Positions 1-8,642 of a stretch of DNA of 64,000 bases are shown here, piece by piece. Below the pieces are notes generated by a model that did no database searches, was not told the DNA's origin, and saw only the letters and a program-made list of their open reading frames with translations. Where the stretch lies: assembly GCF_002251385.1 (NCBI RefSeq), contig NZ_NPJJ01000033.1, positions 1 through 64,000 on the forward strand, read 5' to 3'. The DNA comes from Prevotella sp. P5-108 (GTDB lineage Bacteria > Bacteroidota > Bacteroidia > Bacteroidales > Bacteroidaceae). Within the stretch, counting starts at the first letter, position 1. Each line of letters opens with the position of its first letter. The translations under genes and the position numbers were made by a program.

Positions 1-105
1 CCCCTCCCCAGGCCCTCCCCAAGGGGCGGGAGTCCTATCTTGCTGTGGGTTAGGATATTATAACTTGCTGTAGGTACGCATCTTTGGCAACTCTGTAGGA
101 GTTGC
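1..105 (+). repeat. Direct repeat block A, copy 1
   Basis: This 105-nt block recurs at 1077-1181 with only a few mismatches. It begins with a C-rich/G-rich stretch that can fold on itself (CCCTCCCC...GGGGCGGG) and ends in the short palindrome GCAACTCTGTAGGAGTTGC at 87-105 (7-bp stem). No reading frame in it looks like a gene. It belongs to the REP-like palindromic elements that fill 1-1200. Confidence 0.85.
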
Positions 106-113
106 GATTTCAT

Positions 114-150
114 AGCCCAGGGTTGAGGTGCGCAGCGCCTCTACCCTGGG
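114..150. repeat. Long palindromic hairpin of the REP-like family
   Basis: CCCAGGGT at 116-123 pairs with ACCCTGGG at 143-150. An inner stem GAGGTG/CGCCTC closes a five-base loop. The same CCCAGGG...CCCTGGG arms appear with other loops at 314-349 and 993-1028. There is no adjacent T run, so it is a repeat hairpin rather than a clear terminator. Confidence 0.75.
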
Positions 151-261
151 TATATATAATAAGGTGTAGCAATGCTGTAAGTATTGCGCTTAGCCAAAGG
201 CGTTATACTCAATCTGATAATATTTCCCTACCCATTTTTGCCTATCGTCCTGGTGCGGGTA

Positions 262-394
262 ACGCCTACGGCTAAGCGCAACTCTTACAGAGTAGCTATA
301 TTAGTGGGGGCGCTTACCCAGGGTAGCGTGCTTCGCCCGCAACCCTGGGCTGGGGAAACGCAACTCCGTCAGAGTTGCTGCTGCTTGCGGGGAG
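262..394 (+). repeat. Direct repeat block B, copy 1
   Basis: This 133-nt block aligns without gaps to 941-1073. It carries in order a degenerate GCAACTC...GAGTTGC palindrome, the ACCCAGGG...CCCTGGGCT hairpin (about 314-349) and the palindrome GCAACTCCGTCAGAGTTGC (359-377), then ends in a TGCTGCTTGCGGGGAG tail. Open frames across it only read through the repeat. Confidence 0.85.
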
Positions 395-595
395 GCCAAT
401 TCCGGGGTTAATCCATTATTTACTCCTTCTGTAATAGGTTGATATAAATACAAAAAGCCATGGCGGCTGTTGTCGGCTTCGCCTTTTTGAGGTTGGCGGT
501 GACGCCAGTCAGAAAACGAGTTTTCCTCCTTGTCGTCGCCACCATCCCCAACGCCATGCTTTGCATGACGACAACAGCCGGCATGGTTCAAAAAG

Positions 596-743
596 CGGCC
601 GTTGGCCGTAAAAAAAGGCCGCCGTTGGCGGTAAAAAAACAGCTGCTTGTGTTATTCCATCTGTTTGACTCCTGCCGATAAAAAATATGGTAATCATTTT
701 TTGTACCGGCGTTAGCCGGACTTTTTTTACCGCCAACGGCGGC
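596..743. repeat. Array of A/T-tailed short hairpins with a perfect 22-nt inverted repeat
   Basis: Four short hairpins follow one another: CGGCC-GTT-GGCCG with an A7 tail (596-615), CCGCC-GTT-GGCGG with an A7 tail (about 619-639), CCGGC-GTTA-GCCGG with a T7 run (706-728), and the complement of the second one (722-743). The sequence at 618-639 is perfectly inverted at 722-743 (22 nt). Each looks like a small terminator facing inward or outward. No gene is recognisable around them. Confidence 0.7.
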
Positions 744-940
744 TTTTTGTTATTTGTGACTTTTCAGCCTGCCATCAGGCAGGCGCGGATGGGTGTGGCG
801 GGGAATATCCGAGAGTCTGCTCTCGAGATATTATCCGACACACACGGGCGCAATAGGGCAAAGCCCTGAAAAGGCACAAATCTTTTTGTAGATTATTGTG
901 ATGGTATATTCAAGGATTGTGGAAACACACACGACAAGTA

Positions 941-1073
941 ACGCCTTCGGCTAAACGCAACTCCTACAGAGTTGCAAGATTAGTGGGGCCAGCTACCCAG
1001 GGTAGCGCGCTATGCCCGCAACCCTGGGCTGGAGAAACGCAACTCCGTCAGAGTTGCTGCTGCTTGCGGGGAG
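941..1073 (+). repeat. Direct repeat block B, copy 2
   Basis: Gapless partner of 262-394. Here the first palindrome is intact, GCAACTCCTACAGAGTTGC at 957-975, the exact reverse complement of the palindrome ending block A. It runs directly into block A copy 2, so the second cluster is B followed by A, while in the first cluster A precedes B. Confidence 0.85.
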
Positions 1074-1076
1074 AAG

Positions 1077-1181
1077 CCCCTCCCCTGGCCCTCCCCAAGG
1101 GGCGGGAGTCCTATCTTGCTGTGGGTTAGGACATTATAACGTGCTGTAGGTACGCATCTTTGGCAACTCTGTAGGAGTTGC
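1077..1181 (+). repeat. Direct repeat block A, copy 2
   Basis: Second copy of 1-105, offset by 1076 nt, ending in the same palindrome at 1163-1181. It is followed by a further copy of the TGCTGCTTGCGGGGAG tail. With the other blocks it makes 1-1200 a repeat island directly upstream of pepP. Confidence 0.85.
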
Positions 1182-1268
1182 TGCTGCTTGCGGGGAGGGG
1201 CGTCTGTTGGTGGTTTCCCCCATATACCTTATTATATATATAGCAAAAGTGATTTTTCCCCGTTTTTG

Positions 1269-1300
1269 TTTGGTTACGTTGCGCATTATCATTAACTTTG
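1269..1300 (+). promoter_or_regulatory. Promoter of pepP
   Basis: TTTG at 1269-1272, 20 nt, then TAACTTTG at 1293-1300. This matches the Bacteroidota sigma-ABfr consensus TTTG-N19/21-TAnnTTTG exactly. It leaves a leader of about 60 nt before the chosen start at 1366. Confidence 0.8.
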
Positions 1301-1365
1301 TAATTCATAGGCGGATAGCCGCCTGAATGATATGGATTATAGGACAACAAATAACACATAATACA

Positions 1366-2772
1366 ATGTTTAGTAAAGAAACATATATCCGTCGTAGGGC
1401 TGAGCTGAAACGCTTGGTCAAGAGTGGTATCATCATCCTGTTTGGTAACAACGACTCGCCAGCCAACTTCCCCAACAACGGGTATTACCCCTTCCGTCAA
1501 GACTCCACATTCTTATATTATTTCGGTCAGCAGCGCGACGGCCTGGTGGGCGTGATAGACCTGGACGAAGACAAGGAAACGCTGATAGGCAACGACATTG
1601 ACATAGAAGACATCGTGTGGTATGGCTCGGTAGACACCGTGGCCGACATGGCTGCACAGGTGGGCGTGGAACACTGGGCTCCGATGAAAGAACTCAAGAC
1701 CATCTGCAACGCTGCACTGAGCCAGAAGCGCCCCATCCACTTCCTGCCTCCCTACAGATATGATATCAAGCTGCAGCTGTTTGACCTGATAGGCATACAT
1801 CCCAACCAGCAGAAGGAATCGGCATCGATGGAGCTGATTAAGGCTGTGGTGAAGATGCGTTCTACCAAGGAACAGCAGGAGATAGAAGAGCTGGAGCGCG
1901 CCTCGGTGATAGGCTATAAGATGCACACCACCGCCATGAGACTGACTCGTCCGGGACTGACCGAGAAGTATATCGGCGGTCAGGTGGACGGCATCGCCCA
2001 CTCGTATGGCGCCATGGTCAGCTTCCCCACCATCTTCTCGCAACACGGCGAGATCATGCACGGCAATCCCTCTATGGCTGAGCTGGAAAGCGGCCGCCTC
2101 GTGCTCTGTGACGCTGGTGCCGAGACCATCAACAACTACTGCTCAGACCATACCCGTACCTACCCCGTGAACGGCAAGTTCAGCCAGCGACAGCTGGAGA
2201 TATACTCTATCGTAGAAGCAGCCCACGACCATGCCCTCGAGGTGGCACGCCCCGGTGTGAAGTATGCCGACGTACACTTCTCCGTATGCCGCCTCATCTT
2301 TGACCGTCTGAAGGAACTGGGGCTTGCCAAGGGCGACACCGAAGAGGCTGTGCGCCAGGGTGCCCACGCCATGTTCCTGCCCCACGGACTGGGCCACATG
2401 ATGGGTATGGATGTACACGACATGGAGAACCTGGACCAGGTGAACGTAGGATTTGACGAGGAGACCCGCCCCAACCTCGAGCAGTTTGGCACCAACTGTC
2501 TGCGCATGGGACGCCGTCTGCAGGAAGGATTTGTAGTGACCGACGAGCCTGGCATCTACTTCATCCCCGCCCTCATCGACGAATGGCGCGCCAAGGGACA
2601 CTGCAAGGACTTCCTCTGCTTTGACAAGCTGGAGACCTACAAGGACTTTGGTGGCATCCGCATCGAAGACGACCTGCTCATCACTGCCGACGGAGCCCGC
2701 TTCTTGGGCAACGAGCGCATCCCCTATCATCCCAAGGATGTAGAAGCATATATGGCTGAAAACAAACAATAA
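1366..2772 (+). CDS. pepP: Xaa-Pro aminopeptidase (M24B)
   Basis: Cytoplasmic metallo-aminopeptidase that removes an N-terminal residue preceding proline. The 468-residue product has an N-terminal AMP_N domain (about residues 1-150) and a C-terminal M24 'pita-bread' domain (about 170-445). All five expected metal ligands are visible: Asp249 and Asp261 in the CDAGAE...DHTRTYP region, His340 in PHGLGH, Glu394 in TDEPGIY and Glu434 in RIEDD. The start at 1366 gives the MFSKETYIRRR N-terminus; an ATG at 1327 would add 13 residues of no family character. It has its own promoter, follows a repeat island and precedes a second peptidase gene 26 nt downstream, so the two may be co-transcribed. Confidence 0.93.
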   Translation: MFSKETYIRRRAELKRLVKSGIIILFGNNDSPANFPNNGYYPFRQDSTFLYYFGQQRDGLVGVIDLDEDKETLIGNDIDIEDIVWYGSVDTVADMAAQVGVEHWAPMKELKTICNAALSQKRPIHFLPPYRYDIKLQLFDLIGIHPNQQKESASMELIKAVVKMRSTKEQQEIEELERASVIGYKMHTTAMRLTRPGLTEKYIGGQVDGIAHSYGAMVSFPTIFSQHGEIMHGNPSMAELESGRLVLCDAGAETINNYCSDHTRTYPVNGKFSQRQLEIYSIVEAAHDHALEVARPGVKYADVHFSVCRLIFDRLKELGLAKGDTEEAVRQGAHAMFLPHGLGHMMGMDVHDMENLDQVNVGFDEETRPNLEQFGTNCLRMGRRLQEGFVVTDEPGIYFIPALIDEWRAKGHCKDFLCFDKLETYKDFGGIRIEDDLLITADGARFLGNERIPYHPKDVEAYMAENKQ

Positions 2773-2798
2773 TCAACAGAATCATAAAACAACGAGAA

Positions 2799-4004
2799 AT
2801 GAAAAAAATCATGATGATGGCGCTCATGGCTATGGTGGCTTTGGGCGCAAACGCACAGGAGAAGAAGGCTGAGAAGGTAAATCCCAACAAGCCCGTATTC
2901 ACTGTAGTCAAGGAGAATAAGATTACAAGTATCAAGGACCAGAACCGTTCGGGTACGTGCTGGAACTACTCTACCCTGAGTTACTTTGAGGCCGAAATCC
3001 TCAAGGCTACCGGCAAGGTCTATGACCTGGAAGAGAGCTTCGTGACCAACAAGACCTATATGGACCGTGCTATTCAGGTAGTACGTCTGCATGGTGACTG
3101 CCAGTTTGCTCAGGGCGGTTCGGCTTACGACCCCTTGTACTGCATCCAGAACTATGGTATCATTCCCCAGGGCATCATGCCTTTCCCCGGCAGTCTGTAT
3201 GGCGACTCACTGAACAACTTCAACGAGTTCTTCACCGTGCTGTCTCCCTATGTCAAGGCCATTGCTACCAGCAACAGCAAGAAACTGTCGAACCAGTGGA
3301 AGGTGGGTCTGCAGGGCATCCTCGATGCCTACCTCGGCAAGTGTCCTGAGAACTTCACTTACGAAGGCAAGAACTATACTCCCAAGACTTTTGCTGCCAG
3401 CCTGGGTCTCGACTGGAACAACTACGTGACCGTAACCAGCTATACCCACCACCCCTTCTGGACACAGTTTGCCGTTGAGGTGCAGGACAACTGGCGCAAC
3501 CCACAGTCATGGAACGTGCCTATCGACGACATGGCCCGCATCATCGAAAACGCCATCATGAACGGCTACACCGTAGCATGGGGTGGTGACGTATCGGAAG
3601 AGGGCTTCACCCGTCAGGGTCTGGCTTACTTCTATGACACCAAGAAGATGGAAAGCCTCGCAGGCAGCGATATGGCACACTGGCTCAAGCTGCCCAAGGC
3701 CAAGAAGACCAACCTCATCGACTCTCTCGGTGTAAACGTGCCCGAGCTTGTGCCTACACAGGAGCAGCGCCAGCAGCGTTTTGACAACTGGGAGCTGACC
3801 GACGACCACGGTATGCTCATCTTCGGTATCGCCAAGGACCAGAACGGCAAGGAGTACTATATGGTAAAGAACTCATGGGGCGAGTCCGGCGAATACAAGG
3901 GTATCTGGTACATGACCAAGAACTACATCGTGGCCAACACCATGGACTTTATGGTCAACAAGAATGCCATCCCCAAGGATATACGTAAGAAAATGGGCAT
4001 CTAA
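2799..4004 (+). CDS. pepC: Secreted C1B (bleomycin-hydrolase type) cysteine peptidase
   Basis: Papain-like peptidase of the bleomycin hydrolase/aminopeptidase C family, 401 residues. A signal peptide (residues 1-19, ending GANA-Q) indicates export, unlike the cytoplasmic PepC of Firmicutes. The triad is visible: Cys54 in QNRSGTCWNYST, His337 in DDHGML and Asn358 in VKNSWG. Bacteroidales carry several exported members of this family. It lies 26 nt behind pepP and is closed by a strong terminator at 4029-4074. Export is inferred from the leader only; the physiological substrate is not visible. Confidence 0.88.
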   Translation: MKKIMMMALMAMVALGANAQEKKAEKVNPNKPVFTVVKENKITSIKDQNRSGTCWNYSTLSYFEAEILKATGKVYDLEESFVTNKTYMDRAIQVVRLHGDCQFAQGGSAYDPLYCIQNYGIIPQGIMPFPGSLYGDSLNNFNEFFTVLSPYVKAIATSNSKKLSNQWKVGLQGILDAYLGKCPENFTYEGKNYTPKTFAASLGLDWNNYVTVTSYTHHPFWTQFAVEVQDNWRNPQSWNVPIDDMARIIENAIMNGYTVAWGGDVSEEGFTRQGLAYFYDTKKMESLAGSDMAHWLKLPKAKKTNLIDSLGVNVPELVPTQEQRQQRFDNWELTDDHGMLIFGIAKDQNGKEYYMVKNSWGESGEYKGIWYMTKNYIVANTMDFMVNKNAIPKDIRKKMGI

Positions 4005-4028
4005 GAACCATAGCACATAAATACATAA

Positions 4029-4074
4029 ACGGCAGCTTCTCATAAATTTTTAGATGAGAAACTGCCGTTTTTTT
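4029..4074 (+). terminator. Rho-independent terminator after pepC
   Basis: ACGGCAG...CTGCCGT outer stem with an inner TTCTCAT/ATGAGAA stem at 4029-4068, followed by a T7 run. Confidence 0.9.
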
Positions 4075-4156
4075 GTATTTATTTTGTAACTTTGGGCTCA
4101 AATAAGGTCTATACCAGACTTGGCCCCCATTCTATTGATAATAAAAGAACGATATA

Positions 4157-5887
4157 ATGCACTTTAAGTGGAATTACAAGTATCCTACACCCGAAGAGGA
4201 ACAGGCTGCTAAGGAATTGGGTGAGAAGCTCAACATGAGCCCCATTCTCACCCTGCTGCTGATTAGGCGTGGCATTACCACCGAGTCGGCAGCCAAGCGA
4301 TTCTTCCGCCCCCAGCTTGCCGACCTCATCAATCCGTTCCTGATGAAGGACATGGACATCGCCGTAGACAGGCTCAACGATGCCATGGGCCGCAAGGAGC
4401 GTATTCTCGTGTATGGCGATTACGATGTAGATGGGTGTACAGCCGTAGCGTTGGTCTATAAGTTTCTGTTGCAGTTTTATTCCAACATCGAATACTATAT
4501 CCCCGACCGCTATGACGAAGGCTATGGCGTAAGCAAGAAAGGTATAGACTATGCCAAGGAGCAGGGCGTGAAGCTCATTATCATCCTCGACTGTGGCATC
4601 AAAGCCATCGACGAGATAGCCTATGCCAAAGAGCAGGGCATCGACTTCATCATCTGCGACCATCATGTGCCCGACGAGAAGCTGCCCGATGCCGTGGCCA
4701 TCCTCAACCCCAAGCGTGAGGACGACCCCTATCCCTTCAAAGACCTGTGTGGATGCGGCGTAGGCTTCAAGTTTATGCAAGCCTTTGCCAAGAACAACGG
4801 CATCCCCTTCTCACGCCTCATCCCCCTACTCGACCTTTGTGCCGTAAGCATCGCTGCCGATATCGTGCCCGTAGTCGACGAGAACCGCATCCTCGCCTTC
4901 CACGGTCTGAAGCAGCTCAACCAGAACCCCAGCGTAGGACTCAAAGCCATCATCGACATCTGCGGACTCAACAACCGCGAGCTATCGATGAGCGACATCA
5001 TCTTCAAGATTGGCCCGCGTATCAACGCCTCTGGACGCATGGAGAACGGCCGCGAAAGTGTGGACTTGCTTGTAGAAAAAGACCTTGGCATGGCTCTGCG
5101 CATGGCCAAGCACATCAACGAATACAACGAGCAACGTAAGGATATAGACAAGCAGATGACCGAGGAAGCCAACCAGATTGTGGCCCGCTTGGAGAACCAA
5201 AAGCACCAGTCAAGCATCGTGCTCTACGACGAGAACTGGAAGAAAGGCGTCATCGGCATCGTTGCCTCACGACTTACGGAAATCTACTTCCGTCCCACCG
5301 TGGTGCTTACCCGCGACGGCGACTATGCCACCGGCTCTGCCCGCAGCGTCACCGGCTTTGACATCTATTCTGCCATCAAGAGTTGCCGCCATCTGCTGGT
5401 CAACTTCGGTGGCCACACCTATGCCACGGGCCTTACGCTGAAATGGGATTGCATCAAGGAATTCCGCATGGCGTTCCAGCAGTATGTAGACGACCACATC
5501 CTGCCCGAGCAGACCGAAGCCAACCTGAAGATAGACTCTGTCATCGACTTCAAGGATATCACCAAGCGCCTGCACAACGACCTGAAGAAATTCTCACCCT
5601 TTGGCCCAGGCAACCCCAAGCCCCTCTTCTGCACCCTCAATGTCTACGACTATGGCACCAGCAAGGTCGTGGGCCGCGAGCAGGAACATATCAAGCTCGA
5701 GCTGGTCGACTCCAAGTCGAGCAATGTGGTCAAGGGCATAGCCTTCGGCCAGAGCGCATCGGCACGTTACATCAAGTCAAAGCGCAGCTTTGACATCGCT
5801 TATACGCTTGAGGACAATGTCTTCAAGCACAACGCCATCCAGTTACAGATAGAAGACATACGCCCTGCTGAGGATGAAAAGGTATGA
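4157..5887 (+). CDS. recJ: Single-stranded-DNA-specific exonuclease RecJ
   Basis: 5'-3' ssDNA exonuclease of recombination and mismatch/base-excision repair. The 576-residue product has the DHH phosphoesterase motifs: DYDVDG at 88-93 and DHH at 168-170, then DHHA1 and an OB-type C-terminal region (about 455-565). Length is normal for the family. A -7 element TAACTTTG lies at 4087-4094. The last 14 nt overlap the start of recQ, which implies coupled translation; RecJ and RecQ act together on stalled forks and double-strand breaks in the RecF pathway, so the overlap makes functional sense. Confidence 0.96.
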   Translation: MHFKWNYKYPTPEEEQAAKELGEKLNMSPILTLLLIRRGITTESAAKRFFRPQLADLINPFLMKDMDIAVDRLNDAMGRKERILVYGDYDVDGCTAVALVYKFLLQFYSNIEYYIPDRYDEGYGVSKKGIDYAKEQGVKLIIILDCGIKAIDEIAYAKEQGIDFIICDHHVPDEKLPDAVAILNPKREDDPYPFKDLCGCGVGFKFMQAFAKNNGIPFSRLIPLLDLCAVSIAADIVPVVDENRILAFHGLKQLNQNPSVGLKAIIDICGLNNRELSMSDIIFKIGPRINASGRMENGRESVDLLVEKDLGMALRMAKHINEYNEQRKDIDKQMTEEANQIVARLENQKHQSSIVLYDENWKKGVIGIVASRLTEIYFRPTVVLTRDGDYATGSARSVTGFDIYSAIKSCRHLLVNFGGHTYATGLTLKWDCIKEFRMAFQQYVDDHILPEQTEANLKIDSVIDFKDITKRLHNDLKKFSPFGPGNPKPLFCTLNVYDYGTSKVVGREQEHIKLELVDSKSSNVVKGIAFGQSASARYIKSKRSFDIAYTLEDNVFKHNAIQLQIEDIRPAEDEKV

Positions 5888-7775
5888 CGACATACTGAGA
5901 GAATACTGGGGCTATACATCTTTTAGAGGAATACAGGAGTCCATCATCGAAAGCATCGGCTCGGGCAAAGATACCTTGGGCCTGATGCCCACCGGTGGCG
6001 GCAAGTCCATCACCTTCCAGGTGCCTGCCTTGGCCCAGGATGGAGTCTGTATCGTCATCACCCCACTTATATCCCTGATGAAGGACCAGGTGATGCACCT
6101 GCAGAAGCGTGGCATCAGTTCGGCCGCCATCTTCTCGGGCATGTCCAGACAGGAAATCATCGTGACGCTCGAGAACTGCATCTTCGGTTCCACCAAGATA
6201 CTCTACGTATCGCCCGAGCGTCTTTCTTCCGAGCTTTTTCTTACCAAGTTAAAGCACATCAACGTTAGTTTTATCACCGTCGACGAAGCCCATTGCATCA
6301 GCCAATGGGGCTATGACTTCCGTCCCAGTTACCTGCGTATTACCGACATACGCAGCATCAAGCCCAATGTACCTATCCTCGCGCTCACAGCCACCGCCAC
6401 GCCCAAGGTGGTGATAGACATCCAAGACAAGTTGGGGTTCAAGGAACACAACGTGTTCAGCATGAGCTTTGAGCGCAAGAACTTGGGCTACATCGTGCGC
6501 AACACCACCGACAAAGACCACGAGCTGCTGCATATCCTCAGAGCCGTGCAGGGCTGTGCCATCGTCTATGTGCGCAGCCGCAAGCGCACCAAGGAGATAG
6601 CCAAGATGCTCACCGACGCCGGCATCAGTGCCAACCACTTCCATGCCGGACTCGACCCCGCCATCAAGGACCGCAACCAGCAGCAATGGCAGGACGACGA
6701 ACGGCGGGTGATAGTGGCTACCAACGCCTTTGGCATGGGCATCGACAAGCCCGATGTGCGTCTGGTCATCCACTACGACTGTCCCGACTCCATCGAAGCC
6801 TACTTCCAGGAAGCCGGACGTGCCGGACGCGACGGCCAGCGTGCCTATGCCGTGCTGCTCTACGACACGAGCGACAAGGTGAAGCTGAAGAAGCGCATCG
6901 CCGACAATTTCCCTGAGAAGGAGTTCATAAGCAGTGTCTACGAGCATCTGGCCTATTACTTCCAGATAGGCATAGAGAGCGGCAAGGGATTTACCGGTGC
7001 CTTCGAGATAGACAAGTTCTGCCACATCTACCACCACTACCCCATCCAGACCGATGCCGCCCTGCGCATCCTGCAGCGCGCCGGCTACATCATCTACGAG
7101 ACCGATCCCGACGCCCGTGCCCGCATCATGTTTCTGCTTCATCGCGACGAGCTATACCGTCTGCACGAGGGCACGCCCATGGAAGAGAAGGTCATCACGG
7201 CGCTGCTGCGCTGCTACGGCGGACTCTTCACCGACTATGCCTATATCGACCTGTCGCTGATAGCCCTGCAGAGCGGACTCGAGCACGAGCAGGTCTACAC
7301 CATACTCAAGATGCTCTCGCAGCGGCATATCGTACACTTCATCCCACAGCGCAAGATGCCCTACATCACCTACCTTACCGACCGCGTGGACCCAGAGCAG
7401 GTGGCCCTGCCCAGAGAGGTATACGAGGAAAGAAAGGAGAATTACATCGAGCGTATCGAGGCAATGATAGCCTATATCGAGAACGATGAGACTTGCCGCA
7501 GCCGGCAGCTTATGGCTTATTTCGGGGAAGAAAACAAGAACGATTGCCACCGTTGCGATGTGTGTGCAGACCACTACGGACGCGTCACCAAGCAACAGGA
7601 GAAGACAGCTCGCGAGCTTATCCTGCAGCAACTGGCCGACGGAGAGCCCCATCACATTACTATTCTGCGTGATCTGCAGATTCCTAAAAAACAGTTCGAA
7701 CAGGTTTTATCCGAACTGGTGTCTGAAGAGATAATCCTTGTCAACGGCTGTCAAATCTGCCTCAACAAGGATTGA
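5874..7775 (+). CDS. recQ: ATP-dependent DNA helicase RecQ
   Basis: 3'-5' superfamily 2 helicase, 633 residues. Motif I is MPTGGGKS (about 38-45), motif II is DEAH at 137-140 followed by the RecQ-specific aromatic-rich loop CISQWGYDFRP. Helicase C-terminal motifs TNAFGMGIDKPDVR and QEAGRAGRDG are present. The RQC zinc site is formed by Cys residues in the ETCRSR...CHRCDVC region (about 543-565), followed by a winged helix. The product ends there, so the HRDC domain of the E. coli protein is absent or very short. The start lies inside recJ, favouring translational coupling. Confidence 0.95.
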   Translation: MKRYDDILREYWGYTSFRGIQESIIESIGSGKDTLGLMPTGGGKSITFQVPALAQDGVCIVITPLISLMKDQVMHLQKRGISSAAIFSGMSRQEIIVTLENCIFGSTKILYVSPERLSSELFLTKLKHINVSFITVDEAHCISQWGYDFRPSYLRITDIRSIKPNVPILALTATATPKVVIDIQDKLGFKEHNVFSMSFERKNLGYIVRNTTDKDHELLHILRAVQGCAIVYVRSRKRTKEIAKMLTDAGISANHFHAGLDPAIKDRNQQQWQDDERRVIVATNAFGMGIDKPDVRLVIHYDCPDSIEAYFQEAGRAGRDGQRAYAVLLYDTSDKVKLKKRIADNFPEKEFISSVYEHLAYYFQIGIESGKGFTGAFEIDKFCHIYHHYPIQTDAALRILQRAGYIIYETDPDARARIMFLLHRDELYRLHEGTPMEEKVITALLRCYGGLFTDYAYIDLSLIALQSGLEHEQVYTILKMLSQRHIVHFIPQRKMPYITYLTDRVDPEQVALPREVYEERKENYIERIEAMIAYIENDETCRSRQLMAYFGEENKNDCHRCDVCADHYGRVTKQQEKTARELILQQLADGEPHHITILRDLQIPKKQFEQVLSELVSEEIILVNGCQICLNKD

Positions 7776-7784
7776 CTCCCCTCA

Positions 7785-8558
7785 TTATTTTTCTATAAAC
7801 ACAGCCTTGCCGCGAGCCACCTCGGTCTCTGTGGCATCATCGTCGGCGCGCTTGGTGATGCGTATGCGGTAAGCGCCGTCGGCAGTTTGCTCCTGATAGA
7901 AAGTCAGGACATCGCCGCCATGGGCTTCAGCCACATAGGCTATCTCAAAGCGTTTCAGGAAATGAGACTTGTACCAATCGACGGGAAACAGGTCGAGCAC
8001 ATGTTCGATATACTTGACGCTGTTGATATGGCCATTGATATCGACATCATTATAGCGTGTCTTGAGTTCCATCACCTTCACTGCCTCATCACCCATCTTT
8101 ACCCGCGACGGGCTGGCGATAGGACAGGGATAGTCTTTGTCTATATAGTTGTTGATGGCACCATCGTGGATACTGAAGATGTCGGTGGGCTGACGGCTCT
8201 GGGTATCAATCATCGCCCACACGCTGCGACCATAGCCAAGCATGTGGCCGTCGGCGGCAGAGATGGCATAGTTGCGCGAGGTGAAGTAGCGCATGGCACT
8301 CTCGACCCAAGTTTCTACATAGAAGTCGTCATACGAGGAGGGCATCTCGTCCATCTCTATCACCAGTCGCGACAGCACCCATGTCTTGTGGCGCGGCATA
8401 AGATAATTCATACCAAAGCCACGCTCTGTGGAATGGAAGTCGGCAGCATTGAGCAGATGATTACCCAGGTGTCCCATGAAGAGATGATTGGAGTAATCAC
8501 AGTGGAAGGGCTCTGCCAAGAACTTGTATTTTGCTATTTTGGTCTGTTCCATATTCAT
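7785..8558 (-). CDS. Acyl-ACP thioesterase
   Basis: Hotdog-fold thioesterase of the FatA/FatB-like family (PF01643), 257 residues. It hydrolyses acyl-ACP to release free fatty acids. The family pattern is a double hotdog: the first around residues 10-130 (AADFHSTERGFGMNYL, TWVESAMRYFTSRNYAI) and the second around 150-250, with NDVDINGHINSVKYIEHVLD near 170-190. It sits alone between convergent recQ and the ompA terminator. Chain-length preference cannot be read from the sequence. Confidence 0.85.
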   Translation of the reverse strand: MNMEQTKIAKYKFLAEPFHCDYSNHLFMGHLGNHLLNAADFHSTERGFGMNYLMPRHKTWVLSRLVIEMDEMPSSYDDFYVETWVESAMRYFTSRNYAISAADGHMLGYGRSVWAMIDTQSRQPTDIFSIHDGAINNYIDKDYPCPIASPSRVKMGDEAVKVMELKTRYNDVDINGHINSVKYIEHVLDLFPVDWYKSHFLKRFEIAYVAEAHGGDVLTFYQEQTADGAYRIRITKRADDDATETEVARGKAVFIEK

Positions 8559-8582
8559 ACGTTTTACACAACAAAATTAACG

Positions 8583-8622
8583 AAAAAATCTCTGGTACCC
8601 AACGATACCAGAGACTTTTTTA
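8583..8622 (-). terminator. Terminator of the ompA gene (bidirectional shape)
   Basis: TCTCTGGTA at 8589-8597 pairs with TACCAGAGA at 8606-8614. An A6 run on the left gives U6 for the minus-strand transcript, and a T7 run on the right would also serve the plus strand. Confidence 0.85.
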
Positions 8623-8642
8623 TTATCGGCGCAGTCAAACTG

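Noticed and set aside
460..681. Lys/Ala-containing frame resembling a histone-like tail
   Set aside because: The frame simply reads through the hairpin repeats, has no promoter or family N-terminus, and the opposite strand is equally open.
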